In this document: piece by piece, positions 1 to 5,395 of the stretch
How the letters are laid out: each line of letters starts with the position of its first letter
Position numbering within the stretch: the first letter of the stretch is position 1
DNA from: Bacteroidota bacterium
Lineage (GTDB): Bacteria; Bacteroidota; Bacteroidia; CAILMK01
Length of the DNA stretch: 20,642 nt
Direction of reading: 5' to 3'
NCBI GenBank assembly: GCA_013287095.1
Contig: JABDEJ010000042.1
Span: forward strand, 1 to 20,642
Notes under the pieces: generated by a model
What the model saw: only the letters and a program-made list of their open reading frames with translations
Told to the model about the DNA's origin: nothing
Database searches by the model: none
Program-made: the position numbers and the translations under genes

Positions 1-509
1 AAAAAAGTTTCAATCTGGTTGATCTCTCCTTTTACCCAGGGGAGGTAATCTGAAATCCAGCCAATAAAGCGGGAAGCAAAATTATGCAGCGCATTATATG
101 TATATGATTGATTTTCTGTTTGTTTTGGTATTAAGTGCACCATATCTGCCAGCCAAAAAAAAAGACTGATCAACAGGCATACCTTCAACAGACTGAATAA
201 AATACCCATAATCATGTTCAAAGCACCCAATTGAATGATTTTTACAACCTTTTCGAGAAGTTTTCCAACCCAAAGGATCAAAATATAAACAAGCACAAAA
301 ACCAGGATGTAGCAAATAAATGGCAGCCATTTTGAATGACCTGTATAGGGTTGCACCAGTTCCATCAACTTATGGGTGAGTTTAAGGCAGGCTATTATTG
401 CTATGATGAACGCAATAAGAGAAGCGACCTCAATAATAAAGCCCTTGCGAAAACCGGCAATCACAGCCAGGGCAAGCGGCAATATAAGTACCAGGTCAAT
501 GGTGTTCAT
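1..509 (-). CDS. CvpA family membrane protein (partial, C-terminus beyond the window)
   Basis: On the minus strand an open frame starts with ATG at 509-507 (MNTIDLVLILPLALAVIAGF) and stays open to base 1, about 169 codons. It has a hydrophobic N-terminus, a GFRKGF turn near residue 20, then further hydrophobic stretches at about 28-43, 63-82 and 97-120. A short N-terminal helix, the FRKG turn and several membrane spans are typical of CvpA, an inner-membrane family required for colicin V production in E. coli whose molecular role is not settled. It starts 7 nt after the yqeY stop on the same strand, so the two are probably co-transcribed. Recognition rests on the N-terminal pattern and topology. 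The 3' end is missing because of the window edge, not visible damage. Confidence 0.8.
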   Translation of the reverse strand, partial: MNTIDLVLILPLALAVIAGFRKGFIIEVASLIAFIIAIIACLKLTHKLMELVQPYTGHSKWLPFICYILVFVLVYILILWVGKLLEKVVKIIQLGALNMIMGILFSLLKVCLLISLFFWLADMVHLIPKQTENQSYTYNALHNFASRFIGWISDYLPWVKGEINQIETF

Positions 510-516
510 GATTCTT

Positions 517-963
517 TTAACCCAGCAATTCTTTCGCCAGGGCTGAAATCACCTTTCCATCTGCTTTCCCGGCTAATGCTTTCATTGCCAATGGCATCAA
601 TTTGCCAATGTTTTGTGCCCCGGCAAGATTATTTTCAACAATTATCCCTCCTATTATTACCCGCACGTCTTCCTCGCTCATTTGCTTGGGAAGAAACGAC
701 TCAATAACGCTGAGTTCTTCCTGCTCCGCTTTTGCAAGATCGGGCCTGTCTTGTTTGATATAGATTTCAAGTGAATCTTTTCGCTGCTTTACAAGCTTTT
801 GCAGCAGTTTTATTTCTGTATCGGCATCAAGTTCAGCATCGCCCTTTTCTGTTTTCGCCACGATTATTGCAGCTTTTATTGCCCTGAATGCGCGCAGAGA
901 TGCTTCATCTTTTGCTTTCATGGCAGTTTTAATGCCTTCATTTGCAGTTTCTGTCAGGTTCAT
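517..963 (-). CDS. GatB/YqeY domain-containing protein
   Basis: This is a 148-residue soluble protein that begins MNLTETANEGIKTAMKAKDE. It shows the YqeY hallmarks: an N-terminal helix with MKAKDE..LRAFRAIKAAI, a middle helix KQRKDSLEIY followed by RPDLAKAEQEEL and ESFLPKQ, and a C-terminal segment with GKLMPLAMKALAGKADG. The family is named for its likeness to the tRNA-binding tail domain of the GatB amidotransferase subunit. Free-standing members are assumed to act on tRNA, but no reaction is established. The length is normal for the family. It is the first gene of a minus-strand pair with cvpA, 7 nt downstream. The start at 963 is the only ATG fitting the family N-terminus. Confidence 0.88.
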   Translation of the reverse strand: MNLTETANEGIKTAMKAKDEASLRAFRAIKAAIIVAKTEKGDAELDADTEIKLLQKLVKQRKDSLEIYIKQDRPDLAKAEQEELSVIESFLPKQMSEEDVRVIIGGIIVENNLAGAQNIGKLMPLAMKALAGKADGKVISALAKELLG

Positions 964-1049
964 GATATTTAAATTATTTGATGGTGCAAAATAACAACAA
1001 TTCGGTCTCTCAACATTGTTTCAAATGCCAAGTTTGGTAAAATATGTTT

Positions 1050-1057
1050 TAAATTTG
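1050..1057 (+). promoter_or_regulatory. Possible -7 box (TAAATTTG) for the DUF427-Rid pair
   Basis: TAAATTTG fits the Bacteroidetes sigma-ABfr -7 consensus TAnnTTTG and lies 33 nt before the DUF427 ATG. A good TTTG at the usual -33 distance is not visible (the nearest TTTG, 1033-1036, is too close), so the call is weak. Confidence 0.35.
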
Positions 1058-1090
1058 AGTGATTAGAAATATTTAATACAATAATAAAAG

Positions 1091-1373
1091 ATGAAAGCAG
1101 TCTGGAATGGAGAAACCATCGCTGAAAGTGATAAGACCATTGTAGTGGAAGGGAATCATTATTTCCCTGTGGATACCGTAAAAAAAGGAATATTTAAAAG
1201 AAAGCGAAACCCATACGGTTTGCCCCTGGAAAGGATTGGCATCTTATTACACAATTGATGTAAACGGTTTTGAAAATAAGGACGCTGCCTGGTTTTATCC
1301 TGATACAAAACCGGCAGCCAAACAGATCGAGAATTATATTGCCTTCTGGAAAGGTGTTGAAGTAACAAAATGA
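1091..1373 (+). pseudogene. DUF427 domain protein gene, frameshifted
   Basis: The ATG at 1091 opens MKAVWNGETIAESDKTIVVE and continues GNHYFPVDTV, a typical DUF427 N-terminus. After the run of seven A's at 1180-1186 the frame is lost and would stop near 1258. Shifting by one base there restores the rest of the family: EYLKESETHTVCPWKG, then ASYYTIDVNG, DAAWFYPDTKPAA and AFWKGVEVTK, ending in TGA at 1371-1373. The total of 283 nt is one more than a multiple of three, so a single inserted base explains it. That TGA overlaps the ATG of the next gene by the ATGA arrangement, which suggests an intact, translationally coupled ancestor. The family is small (about 93 residues) and of unknown function. 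A homopolymer sequencing error is a real alternative to a true pseudogene. Confidence 0.85.
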
Positions 1374-1756
1374 AAGACAGGCAAAACTTTCCCGGCGGTG
1401 CAAAATGGGAAGACCTGGTAGGCTATTCCAGGATGGTCAAATCTGGAAATATGATATGGGTGTCGGGTACAGTAGCGGAGGATGACAATGGAGAAGTCAT
1501 TGGCCTTAACGATGCTTACACCCAGACAAAATTCATTATTCAAAAAATAGAGAAATTTTTATCAATGGCTGGTGCATCCTTAGAAAATGTAGTACGAACC
1601 AGGCTTTTTGTGACTGACATTTCCAGGTGGGAAGAAATCGGGAAAGCTCATGGTGAGTTTTTTGCCAACATCAAGCCTGCCACAACGATGGTTGAAGTTA
1701 AAGCGCTTATAGGTCCTGATTATCTTGTTGAGATTGAAATGGATGCAGTGATATAG
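1370..1756 (+). CDS. Rid-family (YjgF/YER057c/UK114) protein
   Basis: This 128-residue protein has the Rid fold signature: GYSRMVKSGNMIWVSGTVA at residues 18-36, VVRTRLFVTDI at 74-84, and PATTMVEV followed by YLVEIEMDAVI at 103-128. Archetypal RidA hydrolyses reactive enamine/imine intermediates made by PLP enzymes, using an arginine in the C-terminal PARSxVxV motif. Here that position reads PATTMVEV, so the arginine is absent, and the protein more likely belongs to one of the other Rid subfamilies, whose substrates are mostly unknown. The start codon overlaps the stop of the frameshifted DUF427 gene, suggesting one short operon. Fold assignment is firm; enzymatic activity is not. Confidence 0.88.
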   Translation: MKDRQNFPGGAKWEDLVGYSRMVKSGNMIWVSGTVAEDDNGEVIGLNDAYTQTKFIIQKIEKFLSMAGASLENVVRTRLFVTDISRWEEIGKAHGEFFANIKPATTMVEVKALIGPDYLVEIEMDAVI

Positions 1757-1832
1757 GGGTCAGGGGTTAGTAATAAGAATATAAGAAAAACAATGCCTAC
1801 TCTCTTTACTGATGAATGATGAATGTTAACTT

Positions 1833-2372
1833 TCAATCCCTGTTTGCAGCGCCGAAGCCAATACTTGATTTGGTACCAGTCTTTTTCATGTCTTCTTTTA
1901 AGGAAAGCATAAAAAGCGCTGCCTGTGCTGCCTCTTCACCTTTATTACCAAAGGAACCGCCAGCTCTTTCTTTTGCCTGTTCCATGGTATCAACTGTGAG
2001 TACCCCATAACCTACAGGATGGTTTGCCCGAGCCTGCAACTGGATCAACGTTAAGGTAACTGCTTCCGAGAGATAATGGAAATGTGGTGTTTCTCCTTTT
2101 ACGATGCATCCAAGTGCCACAACCATGTCCACTTTTTCATATTCGAGAAGATATTGCGCACCCAAAGGCAATTCAAAAGCACCGGGAACTTCTTTTACAA
2201 GAATGTTTTCAGGTTCCAAGCCAGCGTTTAGTAGTGTTTCTTTTGCGGATTGAAGAAGCAAATCCGTTATTTCCTTATGCCATCCGGATACTACAATCCC
2301 TGCTTTCTTCTTTTTAGCGGCTTCATTGAGGGTATAAGCTGGGGTGCGCTCTGTGTTCTGGCTGGAAGACAT
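1833..2372 (-). CDS. ribH: 6,7-dimethyl-8-ribityllumazine synthase
   Basis: This 179-residue protein is lumazine synthase, the penultimate step of riboflavin synthesis. It condenses 5-amino-6-ribitylamino-uracil with 3,4-dihydroxy-2-butanone 4-phosphate and normally forms icosahedral or pentameric shells. Visible motifs are GIVVSGWHKEIT (25-36), VPGAFELPLGA (62-72), ALGCIVKGETPHFHYL (86-101), with H97 matching the catalytic histidine of the family, and NHPVGYGVLTVDTMEQAKER (117-136). GGSFGNKGEEAA precedes a C-terminal helix. The N-terminal 20 residues are an extension beyond the conserved core. It is the last gene of a minus-strand run with pdhA and the TPR gene, 29 nt after the TPR stop, and converges with the Rid gene. 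Confidence 0.95.
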   Translation of the reverse strand: MSSSQNTERTPAYTLNEAAKKKKAGIVVSGWHKEITDLLLQSAKETLLNAGLEPENILVKEVPGAFELPLGAQYLLEYEKVDMVVALGCIVKGETPHFHYLSEAVTLTLIQLQARANHPVGYGVLTVDTMEQAKERAGGSFGNKGEEAAQAALFMLSLKEDMKKTGTKSSIGFGAANRD

Positions 2373-2401
2373 ATCAATTCAATTAACTGATGGGGATGAG
2401 G

Positions 2402-3118
2402 CTAATCTTTGTAACCGTTTTCTGCCCAGGCCCTGGATACATATTTATCTATGTCTATTCCATCCCTACCTGTTGCATATTTGTCTTTAATCTTTTTAAA
2501 GGCCTCATAGGCTTTATCATATTCGCCCAATTTCTCATAGACAAGACCGGCTTTTTTATAAAACCTAGGTGTCGTAAACTGATTGTCGTCAAAATTCGCT
2601 GCCTTCATGTAGTACTTTGCAGCAGATTCATAATCTTTTAGCTGTGAATAAGCATCCCCAATACCTCCTAATGCAAGAGGATAAACAATAAGGCTTTTCA
2701 GGTGAAAGTCTTCAAGGTTATCTATCGCTTCCTGGTATTTGCCTTCTTTAAGTTTTTCCATACCTATCATGTAGTGGGCATCCTGTCCGGCCTTTGTTCC
2801 ACCGTATTCATCAGCCACGTCTTCAAGGCCGGTTGCATATCCGTCACCTTTCAGGGCAAGCTTAAAGGAATCCTGTTCGTAATAACGTTCTGCCCTGAAC
2901 ATGGCCTTTTGTGCTTCAGCCTCACGGCCACTGTTATAGTAAAAATAACCGCCAACGGCCAAAATCAAAACGCCAAGGCCAATGCCCCCGTAAATGACAA
3001 TTTTGCGGTTTTTTTCGAAGAAATCTGTAAAAGAAAATGCAATAGGCCTGTTTGAAGGCACATTACTGACCTTTTCTTCGATTACTTCGGTATTTTCTAG
3101 ATTTTCTGGTGTTTTCAT
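2402..3118 (-). CDS. Membrane-anchored tetratricopeptide repeat protein
   Basis: This 238-residue protein has a charged N-terminus of about 35 residues, one transmembrane span at 40-62 (IVIYGGIGLGVLILAVGGYF) and a C-terminal domain with TPR helices. The clearest repeat units are KAGQDAHYMIGMEKLKEGKY followed by QEAIDNL, then PLALGGIGDAYSQLKDYESA and YKKAGLVYEKLGEYDKAYEA. One anchor with a TPR tail resembles the YfgM type, which associates with the Sec/periplasmic chaperone network in E. coli, but this is a likeness of architecture only. It lies 45 nt after pdhA and 29 nt before ribH on the same strand, so co-transcription is likely. Its partner cannot be read from the sequence. Confidence 0.8.
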   Translation of the reverse strand: MKTPENLENTEVIEEKVSNVPSNRPIAFSFTDFFEKNRKIVIYGGIGLGVLILAVGGYFYYNSGREAEAQKAMFRAERYYEQDSFKLALKGDGYATGLEDVADEYGGTKAGQDAHYMIGMEKLKEGKYQEAIDNLEDFHLKSLIVYPLALGGIGDAYSQLKDYESAAKYYMKAANFDDNQFTTPRFYKKAGLVYEKLGEYDKAYEAFKKIKDKYATGRDGIDIDKYVSRAWAENGYKD

Positions 3119-3163
3119 GTCGTGCTTAAAAAAAGAATGGCAAATTTAGATATTAATTACAAT

Positions 3164-4210
3164 TTAATAATCTTTCAGGAAAGGATAATCCTCTTCTTTA
3201 TAAATATCTAAGTAAATTTCAGAAGGATCAGGATACGAAGACTGCTCCGCAAACTGCACCGCTTCTTCAATTTCCTGCTTTACTTTATCGTTTATTTGAG
3301 TTAATTTATCTTCACTTGCAAGGCCCTCGCTTTGAATGGTGTGCAGCACATGATCAATGGGATCTTTCGCCTTGAACTCATCCAGTTCTTCTCGGGTGCG
3401 GTATTTGGCCGGGTCACTCATAGAATGTCCCTTGTATCTGTATGTTTTTATTTCTAGAAAAGTAGGCGTGAAGGCCCTTGCCCGCTCGGCTGCTTCTGAA
3501 ATGGCATGATGGACGGCCTCACATTCCATCCCGTTCACCTGGAAGGAGGGCATTTCATAAGCTGAACCAATTTTATAAAGATCCGGGACGTTGGTAGTTC
3601 TTTCCACTGCGGTTCCCATTCCGTACTCATTGTTCTCGCATATAAATATCACAGGTAGCTTCCAAAGCATCGCCAGGGTAAAAGTTTCATGAAGGGCACC
3701 CTGTCTTACAGCGCCATCGCCCATAAAACAAAGGCAAATCTTGCCTGTCTTGTTATATTTTTCAGCAAAAGCGATACCCGCACCAAGAGGTATCTGCGCG
3801 CCAACAATACCATGGCCGCCATAGAAATTATGTTCTTTTGAAAACATGTGCATCGAGCCGCCTTTGCCTCGTGAACATCCGGTTGTCTTGCCAAACAGCT
3901 CAGCCATGACCTCCTTGGCAGGTATTCCCATTCCCAAAGCATGGGCATGGTCCCTGTAAGCAGTTATGACTTTGTCACCTGGCTGGATAGCGGTCAACAT
4001 CCCTGCCGCTATCGCTTCCTGGCCAATGTATAAATGCAGGAAACCACGAATAGCGGTGCCGTACAACTGTGCCGATTTTTCTTCAAACCGACGCATTAAA
4101 AGCATCTTTTCATACCAATACAAATAGGTATCAGCGCTAAACCCGTTAATGGTTTTAGATGCAGGTTTCGCTTGTTTTTTATCGGAAACTTTTTCCGCTG
4201 TCTGTGCCAT
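3164..4210 (-). CDS. pdhA: Pyruvate dehydrogenase E1 component, alpha subunit
   Basis: This 348-residue thiamine-diphosphate enzyme subunit pairs with the E1 beta subunit to decarboxylate pyruvate and pass the acyl group to E2 lipoamide in the cytoplasmic pyruvate dehydrogenase complex. Seen: RRFEEKSAQLYG (40-51), GFLHLYIGQEA (56-66), TAYRDHAHALGMG (83-95), RGKGGSMHMF (114-123), the TDP/Mg motif beginning GDGAVRQGALHE at 164-175 and ending ICENN at 190-194, and the loop TYRYKGHSMSDPAKYR (256-271) corresponding to the regulatory loop of E1 alpha. The first 20 residues are a lysine-rich leader. A branched-chain 2-oxoacid dehydrogenase subunit is the main alternative, but the motifs fit PdhA best. 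The beta-subunit gene is not in the window. It heads a minus-strand cluster with the TPR and ribH genes. Confidence 0.93.
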   Translation of the reverse strand: MAQTAEKVSDKKQAKPASKTINGFSADTYLYWYEKMLLMRRFEEKSAQLYGTAIRGFLHLYIGQEAIAAGMLTAIQPGDKVITAYRDHAHALGMGIPAKEVMAELFGKTTGCSRGKGGSMHMFSKEHNFYGGHGIVGAQIPLGAGIAFAEKYNKTGKICLCFMGDGAVRQGALHETFTLAMLWKLPVIFICENNEYGMGTAVERTTNVPDLYKIGSAYEMPSFQVNGMECEAVHHAISEAAERARAFTPTFLEIKTYRYKGHSMSDPAKYRTREELDEFKAKDPIDHVLHTIQSEGLASEDKLTQINDKVKQEIEEAVQFAEQSSYPDPSEIYLDIYKEEDYPFLKDY

Positions 4211-4226
4211 AAAAAAAATGTAACCG

Positions 4227-4234
4227 CAAAATTA
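4227..4234 (-). promoter_or_regulatory. -7 box (TAATTTTG) of the pdhA promoter
   Basis: Read on the minus strand this is TAATTTTG, a full match to the Bacteroidetes TAnnTTTG box, 17 nt before the pdhA ATG. A TTTT lies at about the -33 distance (near 4253-4256). On the other strand TAATTTAG near 4262-4269 is a one-mismatch box for the divergent DUF2147 gene, so 4211-4276 is probably a divergent promoter region. Confidence 0.45.
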
Positions 4235-4276
4235 GGCAATTTTTTAAGACGGAAAACCCATAATTTAGCCCCGAAA

Positions 4277-4765
4277 ATGATGAAGCGCCTTGGGATGAAG
4301 ACAAAATTGAATAGGTTTGGCATAGTTCTGTTGCTATTGTTCTGTGTTTGCAGCATGGCTTTGCGATCAGAAAGGACAACCAAGGGCAATGACATTGATG
4401 GCGTTTGGCTTACCCAATCCAAAGAATCCATGATTGAAATAAGCAAGACAGGCGGCAATTATGTCGGCAAAATCATCTGGCTCAAGTTTCCAATCAGTCC
4501 TTATACCCACAAACCAAAGGTTGATATCAAAAACCCCGATCCCAAGCTCAGGGACCGCCCCATCATTGGTCTTAACCTTCTTCTTAGTTTCAAATACGCC
4601 ACCGATACCAAAACCGGCGAAGGCGACATATACGACCCCAAATCAGGCAGTGTATATAGTTGCAAAGCCACCCTGCAGGACCCCAACACACTCAACATCC
4701 GTGGTTATATCGGCGCACTCTGGATGGGATTGGGGAGGACTGAGGTTTGGAAGAGGATAAAATAA
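4277..4765 (+). CDS. DUF2147 domain-containing secreted protein
   Basis: This protein of about 162 residues has an N-terminal hydrophobic signal segment (FGIVLLLLFCVCSMAL) and a DUF2147 domain. The domain starts GVWLTQSKESMIEI and includes GNYVGKIIWLKFP, NPDPKLRDRPIIGL, GDIYDPKSGSVYSC, and the closing GLGRTEVWKRIK. DUF2147 proteins are exported beta-barrel-like domains of unknown function, common in Bacteroidetes. The frame is open further upstream to 4172, but that would overlap the pdhA N-terminus on the other strand. ATG at 4277 (or 4280, 4295) puts a normal signal peptide at the front and is preferred. It is divergent from pdhA and is the last recognisable gene before the CRISPR-Cas locus. 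Confidence 0.82.
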   Translation: MMKRLGMKTKLNRFGIVLLLLFCVCSMALRSERTTKGNDIDGVWLTQSKESMIEISKTGGNYVGKIIWLKFPISPYTHKPKVDIKNPDPKLRDRPIIGLNLLLSFKYATDTKTGEGDIYDPKSGSVYSCKATLQDPNTLNIRGYIGALWMGLGRTEVWKRIK

Positions 4766-5216
4766 TTACGAATTAAGAATTAGGAATCAATACATTAGCA
4801 CATTGCATTCCTTTCCATTTTTGGATTTTTTTTCATAATTACCAGTTTATATACTTGTGCTGAACGTGTTAAGTGTCACATTTGGGTTTACATTTATGCC
4901 AAATGGTAAACCCTTCATAAGTTTTCTGAATGCTATTAGTTTGGTTTATAAGTCTTAAAGTGGTAATTCGAAATTTGTGATTTGAGCTTCGCACGTTAGC
5001 CATCTTCGTCAGTCTTGTATAAGTACCCCTCGCGCCAGCCAATTCGTAATTCCTAATTTTTAATTCCTAATTGGCCCTACCTACATATATAGCGAACTGC
5101 CCAAGTGGGTGGGTGTTATTGAAAAATATTTTTTAACTTATTTTTATCCAATGAGTTATAAAGAAATATATTTTTGGGTTTGTCGTCACTTTTATATTGC
5201 TTCTCGCCAAACCAAT
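4766..5216. other. Gene-free, repeat-bearing stretch at the left edge of the CRISPR-Cas locus
   Basis: No convincing gene is present. The stretch holds ATTACGAATTAAGAATTAGG at 4765-4784 and its approximate inverted partner AATTCGTAATTCCTAATTTT at 5041-5060, a hairpin with arms GGGTTTAC (4884-4891) and GTAAACCC (4906-4913), a tracrRNA antirepeat-like segment (4975-4993), and a 23-nt segment at 5031-5053 that recurs beside the CRISPR array. It looks like accumulated dispersed intergenic repeats. Confidence 0.6.
4975..4993 (-). repeat. tracrRNA antirepeat-like remnant
   Basis: The plus strand reads TTGTGATTTG-AG-CTTCGCA. The functional antirepeat at 5356-5372 reads TTGTGATTTG directly followed by CTTCGCA, so 17 of 19 positions match with a 2-nt insertion. 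It lacks the downstream GGGATAAC-type segment and a terminator, so it is more likely a decayed partial copy or chance than an active RNA. Confidence 0.35.
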
Positions 5217-5263
5217 AAAAAAGCGACCCGAGAGTCGCTTTAAAAGTTTTCACTACGGAATAA
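5217..5263 (-). terminator. Strong terminator with a tracrRNA-tail-like element in front
   Basis: Read on the minus strand, TTATTCCGTAGTGAAAAC (5263-5246) is followed by a stem AAGCGAC/GTCGCTT (5240-5221) with a 6-nt loop and a run of six T's. TTATTCCGtTGTGAAAAC is the form I know for the tail of Bacteroidetes II-C tracrRNAs. The tracrRNA just upstream has the analogous TTATCCCGTTGTGTAAAC. This is therefore either a second tracrRNA 3' module or a back-up terminator. The short hairpin CTGA-AAC-TCAG (5274-5264) precedes it. Confidence 0.65.
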
Positions 5264-5295
5264 TTTTCTGAGTTTCAGGATTTAGTATATTTGGC

Positions 5296-5323
5296 AAAAA
5301 AAGCCCCCGTTAAAGTCGAGGGC
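5296..5323 (-). terminator. Intrinsic terminator of the tracrRNA
   Basis: On the minus strand the stem GCCCTCG (5323-5317) and CGGGGGC (5309-5303) encloses a 7-nt loop and is followed by seven T's (5302-5296). The stem has one G-U pair. It marks the 3' end of the main tracrRNA. Confidence 0.85.
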
Positions 5324-5370
5324 AACTTGATGTTTACACAACGGGATAACCCTTATTGTGATTTGCTTCG
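5296..5370 (-). ncRNA. tracrRNA of the type II-C system
   Basis: On the minus strand the RNA would start near 5370 with GAAGCAAATCACAATAAGGG. Its antirepeat is the complement of TTGTGATTTGCTT at 5356-5368, which matches 13 consecutive bases near the start of the CRISPR repeat read on the minus strand. It continues with a small hairpin GGG-TTAT-CCC, the segment CGTTGTGTAAACA, and a terminator stem GCCCTCG/CGGGGGC followed by seven T's. The order antirepeat, short stem, GTTGTG..AAAC, terminator matches known Bacteroidetes II-C tracrRNAs. It pairs with crRNA, is trimmed with RNase III in many systems, and loads Cas9. It is divergent from cas9. The exact 5' end is inferred from the promoter position. 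Confidence 0.88.
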
Positions 5371-5373
5371 CAG

Positions 5374-5381
5374 CAAAGATA
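5374..5381 (-). promoter_or_regulatory. -7 box (TATCTTTG) of the tracrRNA promoter
   Basis: Read on the minus strand this is TATCTTTG, a perfect TAnnTTTG box ending 4 nt before the first base of the predicted tracrRNA. The -33 position falls on the T-run opposite cas9 codons 2-5 (about 5401-5406), so the tracrRNA promoter overlaps the cas9 start region. Confidence 0.65.
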
Positions 5382-5395
5382 AATAAAACACGCAA

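Noticed and set aside
336..707. Plus-strand 123-codon frame and similar frames opposite yqeY, ribH, pdhA and cas9
   Set aside because: They lie antisense to well-recognised genes, have no family resemblance and no promoter or conserved start.
4172..4276. Longer N-terminus for the DUF2147 protein
   Set aside because: It would overlap the pdhA coding start on the other strand and would bury the signal peptide. ATG at 4277 or later is better.
5001..5021. CAGTCTTG near the antirepeat remnant as a degenerate CRISPR repeat
   Set aside because: Only about 8-9 bases match and the orientation relative to the neighbouring antirepeat-like piece is inconsistent with a repeat.
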